A DNA stretch of 38,976 nt, taken from NCBI GenBank assembly GCA_937891465.1, contig CALAHF010000195.1, forward strand, positions 1-38,976, in the 5' to 3' direction. Positions 25,683 to 33,284 of the stretch are shown here, piece after piece (within the stretch, counting starts at the first letter, position 1; the number at the start of each line of letters is the position of its first letter). The position numbers and the translations under genes were made by a program. The stretch is from an uncultured Verrucomicrobiales bacterium. GTDB taxonomy: Bacteria; Verrucomicrobiota; Verrucomicrobiia; Verrucomicrobiales; DEV007. The notes under the pieces were generated by a model. It made no database searches and was not told where the DNA came from. It saw only the letters and a program-made list of their open reading frames with translations.

Positions 25683-26222
25683 ATGGCTAAAATTACCATC
25701 TACGTGCCCGACGAGGCTCCTGTGAAGTACGGCCTCGATGACGAAGCTGAAGTAACCGTGGGTCGTGCCGCCGAAAACGATATCGTGATTGAACACGATT
25801 CCATTTCCAGCCAGCACGCCAAATTCGTTAAAATCGACGACCAGTTTCATCTCATTGATCTTGGATCAACGAACGGAACATTTGCCGATGGAGTTGAGGC
25901 TGCAAATACACCGCTGCACAACGGAATGCGGGTGATTTTTGGATCCGTCGAAGTTGATTACGAGTGTGACGAATTTGGTGGCGAAGAAGCTGCGCCGGTT
26001 AACGAGGCGAACGAAGCCTTTGCTGGCGGAGATTCCGGTGCGACCGGGATTCATGCTGAGATCGGCGAATCGTCCATTCGCCCTCCCGGGTTCAAAGATT
26101 TGTCTCCAGTTGAGATTCTCGAGAAGAAAGATTCGCTCGGCCAAATTGCCATGGTCCTTGGCGTTGTCGCTCTTCTTGTTACGGTTGCTCTGGTTGTCGT
26201 ATCTTTCACGATGCAGGGCTGA
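25683..26222 (+). CDS. FHA-domain protein with C-terminal membrane anchor
   Basis: The 179-residue protein has an FHA domain (about 20-95): VTVGRAAENDIVI, SISSQHAKF and LIDLGSTNGTFADG hold the residues that bind phosphothreonine (Arg in GR, Ser/His in SxxH, Asn in STNGT). An acidic linker with FKDLSPVEILEKKD leads to one membrane helix at the C terminus (MVLGVVALLVTVALVVVSFTM), so the FHA domain faces the cytoplasm. No kinase or phosphatase gene is nearby. The start at 25683 (MAKITIYVPDE) is preferred to an ATG 12 bp upstream. The gene sits between carA and purA with no obvious functional link. Confidence 0.88.
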   Translation: MAKITIYVPDEAPVKYGLDDEAEVTVGRAAENDIVIEHDSISSQHAKFVKIDDQFHLIDLGSTNGTFADGVEAANTPLHNGMRVIFGSVEVDYECDEFGGEEAAPVNEANEAFAGGDSGATGIHAEIGESSIRPPGFKDLSPVEILEKKDSLGQIAMVLGVVALLVTVALVVVSFTMQG

Positions 26223-26323
26223 GCCAACTATCATACGCAAAGAACCGTTTTTTAACCTTTTGCACGGGCGCTGATCTATCGTAGCAGTCCCGCGCTTTAA
26301 TTTGTTTTTAACAAGGAAGTTTT

Positions 26324-27595
26324 ATGTCCAATACAGTTGTAATCGGTGCCCAGTGGGGTGATGAAGGAAAAGGCAAAATCGTCGATTGGCTCACAGAGAG
26401 TGCCGACGTCGTCGTTCGCCCGCAGGGTGGCAACAATGCCGGACACACAGTGATTTGTGAGGGCAACAAATACGTGCTCCACCTCATTCCATCAGGAATT
26501 ATTTGGGAAGGCAAAAGCTGCATCATTGGTAACGGGGTTGTCATGGATCCGGTCGCATTGCTCGGTGAGTTTGAGTATTTGAAAGGAAAAGGCATCGAAG
26601 TGACGCCTGAGAAACTCAAGATTTCCAATCGCGCTCACCTCGTGATGCCTTATCACCGCGAAATGGATGCCTATCGCGAAGCGAATCGTGGCAATAAAAT
26701 CGGCACGACGAAGCGTGGCATCGGCCCAACTTACGGAGATAAAATCGACCGCGTGGGATTTCGTCTTCACGATTTGATGGGTGACCCTACAGTATTTTTG
26801 GAGCGCTTTTATGCTCAGACTGACAGCTGCAATGTGCTTTTGGAATCTGCGGCTCTCGAGAAAATCGACAAAGAAGTCGAAGGTAAAAAATTGCTCGATG
26901 CCGCTGAAGTTCTTCGTCCGTTTGTGGCTGATACCGTCGCCATTCTTCATAGATACATGAAGGAAGGTAAGACATTGCTTTTCGAAGGAGCTCAGGGGAC
27001 CTACCTCGACATCGACCAAGGAACCTATCCGTTTGTAACGTCGTCGAACACGACCTCCGGCGGAGCTGCTACCGGTTCAGGTGTGCCGCCGCACAGCATC
27101 GATCGCGTGGTTGGCGTTTGCAAAGCCTACACCACCCGTGTTGGTGAAGGACCTTTCCCGACCGAAGACGATGATTTTGGCGCAAAATTCCACGCGATGG
27201 GTCGCGAATTCGGAGCCACCACCGGTCGGAAACGCCGTTGCGGTTGGCTCGATCTCGTTATGCTTCGTTATGCCGCGATGGTGAACGGATTCGACGAATT
27301 GTCCGTCACGATTTTGGATGGCCTCGATGACTTTGATGAAATCCCAATTTGTATTGGCTACGAGTTGAATGGCGAAAAGCTGGACCTTCCACCAGCATCA
27401 GCAGATGATTTCGCGGCCGTGAAGCCGATTTACGACACGATGCCCGGATGGAAAACCGACATCACCGCGATTCGTGATGCCAATGAGCTGCCGGCAAATG
27501 CCATAGCGTATCTCGACCGTATCGAAGCGGAAGTTGGAGTTCCTGTGAAGTCCATCGGAAACGGCCCTGATCGCGATCAGACATTGCTGAGATAA
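26324..27595 (+). CDS. purA: Adenylosuccinate synthetase
   Basis: PurA converts IMP, aspartate and GTP to adenylosuccinate, the first committed step to AMP. The 423-residue chain is typical. The N terminus VVIGAQWGDEGKGKIVDWL holds the catalytic Asp and P loop; GTTKRGIGPTYGDK, LLFEGAQGTYLDIDQGTYPFVTSSNTTSGGAATGSG and the GRKRRCGWLDLVMLRYA block follow. A good ribosome binding site, AAGGA (26313-26317), lies 6 bp before the ATG, unusually clear for this window. The 101-bp gap after the FHA gene may hold its own promoter. uppS follows after 9 bp. Confidence 0.98.
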   Translation: MSNTVVIGAQWGDEGKGKIVDWLTESADVVVRPQGGNNAGHTVICEGNKYVLHLIPSGIIWEGKSCIIGNGVVMDPVALLGEFEYLKGKGIEVTPEKLKISNRAHLVMPYHREMDAYREANRGNKIGTTKRGIGPTYGDKIDRVGFRLHDLMGDPTVFLERFYAQTDSCNVLLESAALEKIDKEVEGKKLLDAAEVLRPFVADTVAILHRYMKEGKTLLFEGAQGTYLDIDQGTYPFVTSSNTTSGGAATGSGVPPHSIDRVVGVCKAYTTRVGEGPFPTEDDDFGAKFHAMGREFGATTGRKRRCGWLDLVMLRYAAMVNGFDELSVTILDGLDDFDEIPICIGYELNGEKLDLPPASADDFAAVKPIYDTMPGWKTDITAIRDANELPANAIAYLDRIEAEVGVPVKSIGNGPDRDQTLLR

Positions 27596-27604
27596 TTTAA
27601 TCCC

Positions 27605-28318
27605 ATGTCGGACAAAGCCGAGAACGTCCCCGAGCACATCGCTATCATCATGGATGGCAATGGACGCTGGGCGAAAGAACGCGGCCTTCCCCGTGTTCAA
27701 GGACATCGGGCCGGCGCTGAATCTGTTCGTGAAGCGGTAGCGGCCTGCAGCGAGTTGGGAGTGAAATACCTGACGCTTTACGCTTTCAGTTCCGAAAACT
27801 GGAATCGGCCCAAAGCCGAAGTTGATGCCTTGATGAAATTGCTCGAGCGATTTCTCAAAGATAAAACACCTGAGATATTAAGTAAAAATGTGCGGCTTCA
27901 AGCGATTGGTCGCATCGATTTGCTTCCTGAATCTTGCCGCAAGCAGCTCAATAAATCGATCGAGTCGAGTGCCGAAAACGATGGCCTCACGTTGATCCTG
28001 GCCCTTAGCTACGGCGGACGTGAGGAGATCATTGATGGTGTCAAAAGCGTCCTCCGCGCCGTTCAGGATGGCCACATTGACGAGGCGATGATCACGCCCG
28101 AGCTATTCGATTCCCATCTTTATACGCGGTATTTTCCCGATCCGGATTTGATGATTCGCACCAGCGGCGAGATGCGGATTTCCAATTTCCTACTCTGGCA
28201 GCTCAGCTATTCTGAGTTCTACGTCACCAGGAAAAATTGGCCTGATTTTCGTCGCAACGATCTCGAAGAAGCCATCGCCGAATACAACCGGCGGCATCGC
28301 CGATACGGGAAGCTTTGA
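27605..28318 (+). CDS. uppS: Undecaprenyl diphosphate synthase (cis-prenyltransferase)
   Basis: UppS condenses isopentenyl diphosphate with farnesyl diphosphate to make the C55 carrier lipid for peptidoglycan and surface polysaccharides. In the 237 residues, IAIIMDGNGRWAKERGLPRVQGHRAG holds the catalytic Asp (D17), LTLYAFSSENWNRP the middle block, and RTSGEMRISNFLLWQLSYSEFY the diphosphate-binding RxSGxxRxS and the downstream Trp/Tyr site. The gene starts 9 bp after purA. Its TGA stop is followed 1 bp later by a double palindromic element. Confidence 0.97.
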   Translation: MSDKAENVPEHIAIIMDGNGRWAKERGLPRVQGHRAGAESVREAVAACSELGVKYLTLYAFSSENWNRPKAEVDALMKLLERFLKDKTPEILSKNVRLQAIGRIDLLPESCRKQLNKSIESSAENDGLTLILALSYGGREEIIDGVKSVLRAVQDGHIDEAMITPELFDSHLYTRYFPDPDLMIRTSGEMRISNFLLWQLSYSEFYVTRKNWPDFRRNDLEEAIAEYNRRHRRYGKL

Positions 28319-28319
28319 G

Positions 28320-28418
28320 ACGAAGCAACAGGGTTCATTCGCCGAACGTACCCTGTCTGATCGAAACGGCGCCACGATCCAATAGGGTTCATTCATCGAA
28401 CAGACCCTATTGGGTCGA
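28320..28418 (-). repeat. Double palindromic element, two 45-bp units, after uppS
   Basis: Unit 1 (28320-28364) has arms ACGAAGCAACAGGGT and ACCCTGTCTGATCGA, partly decayed; unit 2 (28374-28418) has ACGATCCAATAGGGT and ACCCTATTGGGTCGA, almost perfectly complementary. Loops are 15 nt (TCATTCGCCGAACGT and TCATTCATCGAACAG), the spacer is 9 nt (AACGGCGCC) and the period is 54 bp. The element begins 1 bp after the uppS stop and abuts the T-run end of the terminator of the reverse-strand RNA gene. It could serve as the uppS terminator. Confidence 0.93.
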
Positions 28419-28460
28419 AAAAATAAAAAACGCCTCGAATCCTAAAAGGACCGAGGCGTC
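28418..28460 (-). terminator. Intrinsic terminator of the 6S-like RNA
   Basis: Read on the reverse strand, ACGCCTCG pairs with CGAGGCGT, with an inner TCC-TTTT-AGGA hairpin, followed by GTTTTTTATTTTTT. It is the strongest intrinsic terminator in the window. On the forward strand the stem is followed only by CTTAT, so it does not serve uppS well. Confidence 0.88.
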
Positions 28461-28655
28461 TTATGGATACCCGCTTATGCCGTCTCCGACGGGTTTGAGT
28501 CACTATCCCGTTTTCTCAACAGGGCGGGAGTCGCTGCTCGACTTTAGACTTCCAGTGAAGGCCTGACTGCCGAAGCTCAGCTAAACCCCCGATAACATTT
28601 CAACGGATCGGACTCAAGGTTGCCGGTTAAGGGCGAACACAGCAGGAAATTTTTG
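28425..28655 (-). ncRNA. ssrS: Probable 6S RNA
   Basis: This RNA gene lies between the pheT stop and a strong terminator, on the pheT strand. The 5' part (CCUGCUGUGUUCGCC, then CCUUGAGUCCGAU) resembles the start of gamma-proteobacterial 6S RNA (CTGAGATGTTCGC, then CCCTGAGCCGATA). The 3' part has GACGGCAUAAGCGGG where the 6S end has GGCGGCATCTCGG. Long-range pairs are visible: CCUGCU with AGCGGG, GCC with GGC, and UUGAGUC with GACUCAA. They enclose about 110 nt with a GUUUAG/CUAAAG stem and small hairpins, giving the long irregular rod with a central bulge by which 6S RNA mimics open promoter DNA and binds the housekeeping RNA polymerase. Ends are approximate and no clear promoter was found. 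Confidence 0.6.
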
Positions 28656-28660
28656 ATTTC

Positions 28661-28673
28661 AGAACCGGGTTCT
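28661..28673. promoter_or_regulatory. 13-bp palindrome between pheT and the 6S-like RNA
   Basis: AGAACC and GGTTCT flank a single G:C pair, 8 bp after the pheT stop. As RNA it would form only a short stem with an impossible loop, so a DNA-binding site is more likely than a terminator. It lies where upstream promoter elements of the RNA gene would be expected. Confidence 0.35.
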
Positions 28674-28681
28674 ATGTAAAT

Positions 28682-31084
28682 CTATCTGAATTCTATCGGA
28701 AATTTTAATTTGAGGGAATCTAAAAGTTTGGAATGTGCCGCTTCAACTTCTGGAGCTTCGAGCGTCCGTTCCGGAGAGCGATACAGCAATGAATATGCCA
28801 GTGACCGCTTATCGGAAGCAAGTTTCTCGCCACTTGAGTCAGCAAATACATCGAACAATTCGACACTCGAAAGGAGCGGTTCGTTCACATTTTGGAAGAA
28901 TTTTTCAATCTCGATATTTTGCAAATCCACGGGAACGAGCATCGCAACATCACGGGAGCTTCCTGGAAATTTTGGAAGTTCCTCAAACTTAACTTCTTCG
29001 CTCAATACGGCCGTCAGTTTCTTCAAGTTGATCTCGGCCACAGAAACGGGTGCTTCCAGATCAAAATCGCGAGCGCGACCGGGCGAAACGAAGCCTGCGA
29101 GTCCAACTTTGGCTGCTTTTTTGCCGGAACCAATTTCGATCGAAACGGGGCAAAGCATCCGCTCATCTTCGATCGGCACGAATGAAACGACTTTTCCAGG
29201 ACAGAGCCTTTCGATCACGGCGCGGAGGTCGAATAAATCCGCCGCCGTTGGTTTGGCGTTGTGCCAGCTTTTCGGGCTGATCCCACCGGTCATGAGCAAT
29301 CCAAGGTGCTCGTTTTCGACTTCGGCTCCTTTTGGTGTTGCCGTGAAAACGCGGCCGTTTTCGAAAAGTCGGAGGTCAGAATTTCCAAAGCGAACGTTGC
29401 GTCCGGCGGAAGCGAGAAGACCGGGAATCAAGCCGGGGCGCAGATAGTCCTGCTCATCATTGAGCGGGTTTTTCAACCGAATCGGCGTCATGCCGCGGTG
29501 GTTTGTCGCCACGTCATCTTTGAGCTGTTCGCCGGAAATGAGCTTCAAATTACGAGATTCGAAAAATCCCTGCGCGACGAGCTGAGTTTGCAGCGTGCGC
29601 GTAAAATCGTAGCTGGTATCCGCTTTCGACGTCGGAGAGAACCACGAACGCATTTTCGAAGGCACGTTGTCGAGGCCGTAGACACGAGCCACTTCTTCGA
29701 TGAGGTCGACTTCACGCTCAAGGTCGAGACGATAGGTGGGGATGCGCCACATCGCGTAGGTTCCATCTTTTCCGAAGGAATCCATCCCCAGTAAATGAAG
29801 GGTAGATTCGATTTCTTTTTCCGAAATATCGCAGCCCATCAGCTTGCGGACGTTTTCGTTATCCAAGCCGACCGGCATAGTCGAATACGTCGCCTTGCCG
29901 GCAGTCACGATGGAATCTTCCGCTGTTCCGCCTGCCACTTCGAGAATCAATGCGGTCGCCATTTCAGACGCGCCGATGATTTGATGCGGGTCAACTCCAC
30001 GCTCGAAACGATAGCTGGAATCACTGCTCAAATTCAACGAGCGGGACGTCCGGCGAATCGAAGAGGATTCAAAATACGCAGCTTCCAGTAAAATGTCAGT
30101 CGTGGTTTCAGTGACCCCGGAGTTGTCGCCGCCCATCACTCCGCCAAGTGCGAGCACTTTTTCGGAATCGGCGATCACGACATTTTCGCTGTTCAACGTG
30201 TAGGTTTCGCCATCGAGCGCGACGAATTCTTCACCGTCTTTCGCATCACGAACTTCGATACCACCACTCAATTTCGCGAGGTCAAACGCATGCAACGGCT
30301 GGCCCATTTCCATGAGCACGTAGTTGGTGATGTCGACGATGTTGTTGATCGGACGCAGACCAATCGACTCGAGCTTTTGCTTCAGCCAATCAGGAGAAGG
30401 TCCAACCTTCACGTCGCGAATCCAGCGACCGGTATAAAACGGTGCGTTTTCAGAAGTGATTTTGATTTCATCATCCGTCGCTGTTTTGGGCGAAGCGGAA
30501 ACACCACCGTAGTGAGATTTTCCTTTCAGGTCCTTTTTCGTGAGAACCCGAAGCTCGCGCGCGACTCCAAGATGGCTCAGGCAATCCGGACGGTTCGGCG
30601 TGATTTCGAGAACGAAGACAGCGGGATAAGCCTGCGCCATTGGCGTTCCCGGAACGAGATCCGTCGGCAAAATCATGAGGCCGTCCGCATCATCGGTCAG
30701 TCCGATTTCTGACGCGGCGCACATCATTCCGTGAGACTCAACGCCGCGAAGGACGCCTTCTTTAATTTCAAACGTTTTGCCATCGCCCGCATCCAAGACG
30801 CAGCTGGGGAGAGCCACAGCAACTTTGTCGCCGACCTTAAAATTTTTCGCGCCGCAGACAATTTGCCGGGGCGTTCCCGTGCCATCATTCACGCGACAAA
30901 CCGAAAGTTTATCGGCGTCAGGATGTTTATCGGATTTCAGGATTTCGCCAACGACCAAGTGATCAGGGAGCGAGTGAATTTCTTCGACTTCGATTCCCGA
31001 AAACGTCAGCAGGTCGCTGATTTCTTCGATGGAATGCTGTGAGAGATCGATGTGATCATTGAGCCAATTGAGTGAAACTTTCAT
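28682..31084 (-). CDS. pheT: Phenylalanyl-tRNA synthetase beta subunit
   Basis: PheT pairs with PheS in an alpha2-beta2 enzyme that charges tRNA-Phe; the beta chain binds tRNA and edits Tyr-tRNA. In 800 residues I see the N-terminal tRNA-binding (EMAP-like) domain (VGEILKSDKHPDADKLSVCRVNDG, about 45-150), the B3/B4 editing domain (about 210-385; RPINNIVDITNYVLMEMGQPLHAFD), the B5 domain (about 410-475), the catalytic-like core, and the anticodon-binding FDX-ACB domain at the end (FPGSSRDVAMLVP, then ELFDVF). No domain is missing. The gene follows pheS by 21 bp, the normal order. Confidence 0.98.
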   Translation of the reverse strand: MKVSLNWLNDHIDLSQHSIEEISDLLTFSGIEVEEIHSLPDHLVVGEILKSDKHPDADKLSVCRVNDGTGTPRQIVCGAKNFKVGDKVAVALPSCVLDAGDGKTFEIKEGVLRGVESHGMMCAASEIGLTDDADGLMILPTDLVPGTPMAQAYPAVFVLEITPNRPDCLSHLGVARELRVLTKKDLKGKSHYGGVSASPKTATDDEIKITSENAPFYTGRWIRDVKVGPSPDWLKQKLESIGLRPINNIVDITNYVLMEMGQPLHAFDLAKLSGGIEVRDAKDGEEFVALDGETYTLNSENVVIADSEKVLALGGVMGGDNSGVTETTTDILLEAAYFESSSIRRTSRSLNLSSDSSYRFERGVDPHQIIGASEMATALILEVAGGTAEDSIVTAGKATYSTMPVGLDNENVRKLMGCDISEKEIESTLHLLGMDSFGKDGTYAMWRIPTYRLDLEREVDLIEEVARVYGLDNVPSKMRSWFSPTSKADTSYDFTRTLQTQLVAQGFFESRNLKLISGEQLKDDVATNHRGMTPIRLKNPLNDEQDYLRPGLIPGLLASAGRNVRFGNSDLRLFENGRVFTATPKGAEVENEHLGLLMTGGISPKSWHNAKPTAADLFDLRAVIERLCPGKVVSFVPIEDERMLCPVSIEIGSGKKAAKVGLAGFVSPGRARDFDLEAPVSVAEINLKKLTAVLSEEVKFEELPKFPGSSRDVAMLVPVDLQNIEIEKFFQNVNEPLLSSVELFDVFADSSGEKLASDKRSLAYSLLYRSPERTLEAPEVEAAHSKLLDSLKLKFPIEFR

Positions 31085-31105
31085 TCTTAAAAGTGGGCTA
31101 AAAAA

Positions 31106-32119
31106 TTATGCAAATTGACCGAGGAACCGAACGTCGTTTTCAATGAGTAATCGCAAGTCGGGAATTCCGTAGGTGATCATGGCGAGGCGATCGATGCCCA
31201 TGCCGAATGCGAAGCCGCTGATCTTCTTGGGTGAATACTCCTTGTCATCGCGAGTTTTTCCGACGGAGTCGAACACGGCAGGATCGACCATGCCGCAACC
31301 GGCGATCTCGATCCATTTGGCGGCTTGGCCTTTGATTTCGAGTTTCACATCGACCTCAAAACTAGGTTCGGTGAATGGGAAAAAGTGAGGGCGGAAACGA
31401 ACTTCCACATCGCCGAACATTTCCTGGAAGAAAAATTCGAGCGTTCCTTTCAAATCGGCCAGCGTGACGTCTTCATCGACGTAAAGACCTTCGAGCTGGT
31501 TGAAAACAGGGAGGTGAGTCGCGTCGACTTCATCCCGGCGAAACGCGCTTCCCGGAGCAATGATCCGAATCGGTGGTGGCGTCGTTTCCATCGTCCGAAC
31601 TTGCACGGATGAAGTGTGGGTCCGCAGCAGTTTTCCGTTTTCGAAATAGAACGTGTCACTCTCGTTTCGAGCGGGGTGATCAGTCGGTGTGTTCAGCGCA
31701 TCAAAGCAGTGCCATTCCGTTTCGATTTCGGGCCCTTCCGCGAGCGAGAATCCCATACGGCGAAGTACCGAAATCGCGTTGTGCTGAACCTGCGTCAGTG
31801 GATGAAGCGCTCCCTGTGGAATCGGGCGGCTCGGCAGACTGGCGTCGATGCCATCAAAAGCCGCTGCATCTTTCGCATTGGTCAAAGCCGTGTTTTTCTC
31901 GTCCAACGCCTCGGTGATCGCGGTGCGGACTTCATTCAGCTTTGCGCCGACCGCTGGCTTGTCTTCCTTTGCGACATCACGCATCCCACCGCTGGCTGCA
32001 GCGAGTTGGCCTTTTTTGCCGAGAAATTTTACGCGAGCGCCTTCCAGTTCCGCTTCCGTAGAATGGCTGGAAATTTCCGCGAGGGCATCGTTTTTGAGTT
32101 GTTCGAGAGCGTCGAGCAT
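31106..32119 (-). CDS. pheS: Phenylalanyl-tRNA synthetase alpha subunit
   Basis: The catalytic subunit has 337 residues, of normal length. The N-terminal coiled coil (about 1-85) is followed by the class II core: motif 2 GSAFRRDEVDATHLPVFNQLEGLYVD, the block KWIEIAGCGMVDP, and motif 3 GFAFGMGIDRLAMITYGIPDLR. GSAFRRD rather than GxVFRRD is a small variant. I see no T-box or leader peptide upstream; instead the half palindromic unit at 32136 forms a hairpin 17 bp before the start. pheT follows. Confidence 0.98.
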   Translation of the reverse strand: MLDALEQLKNDALAEISSHSTEAELEGARVKFLGKKGQLAAASGGMRDVAKEDKPAVGAKLNEVRTAITEALDEKNTALTNAKDAAAFDGIDASLPSRPIPQGALHPLTQVQHNAISVLRRMGFSLAEGPEIETEWHCFDALNTPTDHPARNESDTFYFENGKLLRTHTSSVQVRTMETTPPPIRIIAPGSAFRRDEVDATHLPVFNQLEGLYVDEDVTLADLKGTLEFFFQEMFGDVEVRFRPHFFPFTEPSFEVDVKLEIKGQAAKWIEIAGCGMVDPAVFDSVGKTRDDKEYSPKKISGFAFGMGIDRLAMITYGIPDLRLLIENDVRFLGQFA

Positions 32120-32130
32120 GGTCCGCCTAA

Positions 32131-32165
32131 AAAACGACTCAATAGGGTTGAGTCAACGACTCAAT
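32131..32165 (-). terminator. Terminator hairpin made from a half palindromic unit, between the amidase gene and pheS
   Basis: The left arm ACGACTCAATAGGGT (32136-32150) differs from the family arm at two positions, and the next 15 nt (TGAGTCAACGACTCA) resemble the family loop; the second arm is absent. On the reverse strand the arm and loop form GACTCAA-CCCTA-TTGAGTC followed by GTTTTTT, a good intrinsic terminator for the amidase gene. Confidence 0.7.
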
Positions 32166-32186
32166 GGCCGCAAAAACAGAAATTAA

Positions 32187-32200
32187 TCCGGCCGGATTCT
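32187..32200. terminator. Palindrome with trailing T run, possible first terminator of the amidase gene
   Basis: AATCCGGCCGGATT is a perfect 14-bp palindrome directly after the amidase stop. On the reverse strand it is followed by AATTTCTGTTTTT, so a short hairpin (5-bp stem, GGCC loop) might add to the terminator at 32131-32165. The stem is short for a stand-alone terminator. Confidence 0.35.
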
Positions 32201-32203
32201 GGA

Positions 32204-33043
32204 TCAATCCCGCGACTGCGGACGCGCTGGCTGGAGCGGCGCAATCGGCTCAAAATTACGGACCTGCATCTCAGACGGAGCCATTGGAATCGGGCTCGTC
32301 GGCACCTGCTTTTGTTGCATCATCTGCTGATAGGCAACGAGTCGGTTGTAGTGACCTTCCACACGATCTTGAAACCATTTCCACGTTGCCTTCGGCTGGC
32401 CTTTATCCATCAGGAAGTGCGGGCAGTTTTTGTTCGGCGTACTGTATCCCCGCCGCGGCCAATGGTAATGCGGAACTATATTTTGAATCGGAATATTGTG
32501 CTCCATCATCAAAGATGCAGCGAGTTTCGCCGTGCGATCAATCGTTCGCGCCTGGTTGTTGCCCTTGTGCTCACACATTTCGATCCCGATCGATTCGCGA
32601 TTTCCCTGACCATCAAAATCCGCGTGTTCGCCGCGCTCGTTGGTTGGAATGTGCTGGATCGCCGTGTTGTCCTGGACCGTGTAATGCCAGCAAAGATAGC
32701 CGCAAACACCGCCCTTCAGAGCGCCTCTTTTCAGCGCCTTTGCATGAGCAAACGCATCGCCTGTATAATTCTGCGTGCTGTGAATCGTGATGAAACGCGG
32801 CGTCATCGGACGATCGAGACGTCTACCAAAACGGCCTTTTTGAATCATGTCCTTTTTGATCCGGACTTCCTTTCTCATCTTGCCGGGATCAGTTGGCCCC
32901 TGCGGAATAGCTCCAAGCTGCTGCTCCCACGATTTTCCACGACCGCTACTGGCACACCCCGGAAGAATCATCGTCATGAAAATTCCCACGGCTGCTAAAA
33001 TTGCAACAGGGATCATAGTTTTAAGATTTTTCGACTTAAGCAT
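32204..33043 (-). CDS. Lipoprotein N-acetylmuramoyl-L-alanine amidase (Amidase_2)
   Basis: The enzyme cleaves the bond between MurNAc and the peptide stem of peptidoglycan. The start at 33043 (MLKSKNLKTMIPVAILAAVGIFMTMILPGC) gives a lipoprotein signal with lipobox LPGC (Cys30), so the protein should be tethered to a membrane; an ATG at 33193 would place 50 residues before the signal and is unlikely. In 279 residues the zinc amidase motifs are FITIHST (His), WHYTVQD, GIEMCEHKG and HYHWPRRGYSTPNKNCPHFLM, where N-K-N-C-P replaces the more common K-x-D-P. Residues 38-75 are basic. It may recycle or remodel the wall; it may be co-transcribed with pheS despite terminators. Confidence 0.88.
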   Translation of the reverse strand: MLKSKNLKTMIPVAILAAVGIFMTMILPGCASSGRGKSWEQQLGAIPQGPTDPGKMRKEVRIKKDMIQKGRFGRRLDRPMTPRFITIHSTQNYTGDAFAHAKALKRGALKGGVCGYLCWHYTVQDNTAIQHIPTNERGEHADFDGQGNRESIGIEMCEHKGNNQARTIDRTAKLAASLMMEHNIPIQNIVPHYHWPRRGYSTPNKNCPHFLMDKGQPKATWKWFQDRVEGHYNRLVAYQQMMQQKQVPTSPIPMAPSEMQVRNFEPIAPLQPARPQSRD

Positions 33044-33284
33044 CAGTTTGCGTGCGTTTTTCTTAAAAATCGCTGCGAAATGTAAGCGATGTAAAGGAAA
33101 TTGGGAAATAATTTTCAGGTCGCGTGATCGAGGGGTAGTCGAGGCCGTCATAAAAATATATTCATCGACAGGTGAATTTTCAGGGATGTTCATGAATTGA
33201 TCAATTTATCGATGCCCCTTTTTCTTCCGAAGACCCGCATTCGCGGGCGTGACACGGTTCGCGATTTTTTCTAGGATCGTCTGC

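Noticed and set aside
8338-28418. CRISPR array
   Set aside because: The repeats are palindromic single or double units spread over 20 kb at gene ends, with no regular spacers of array type and no cas genes.
28425-28655. tmRNA, RNase P RNA or SRP RNA as identity of the structured RNA
   Set aside because: No tRNA-like end with CCA or GGTTCGAATCC, no RNase P core blocks such as GAGGAAAGTCC, and no SRP GGAAGCAGC-type tip were found.
31616-32998. Long forward open frame of 460 codons over pheS and the amidase gene
   Set aside because: It is antisense to two well-supported genes, has Arg/Phe/Ser-rich composition and no family motif; it arises from their codon bias.
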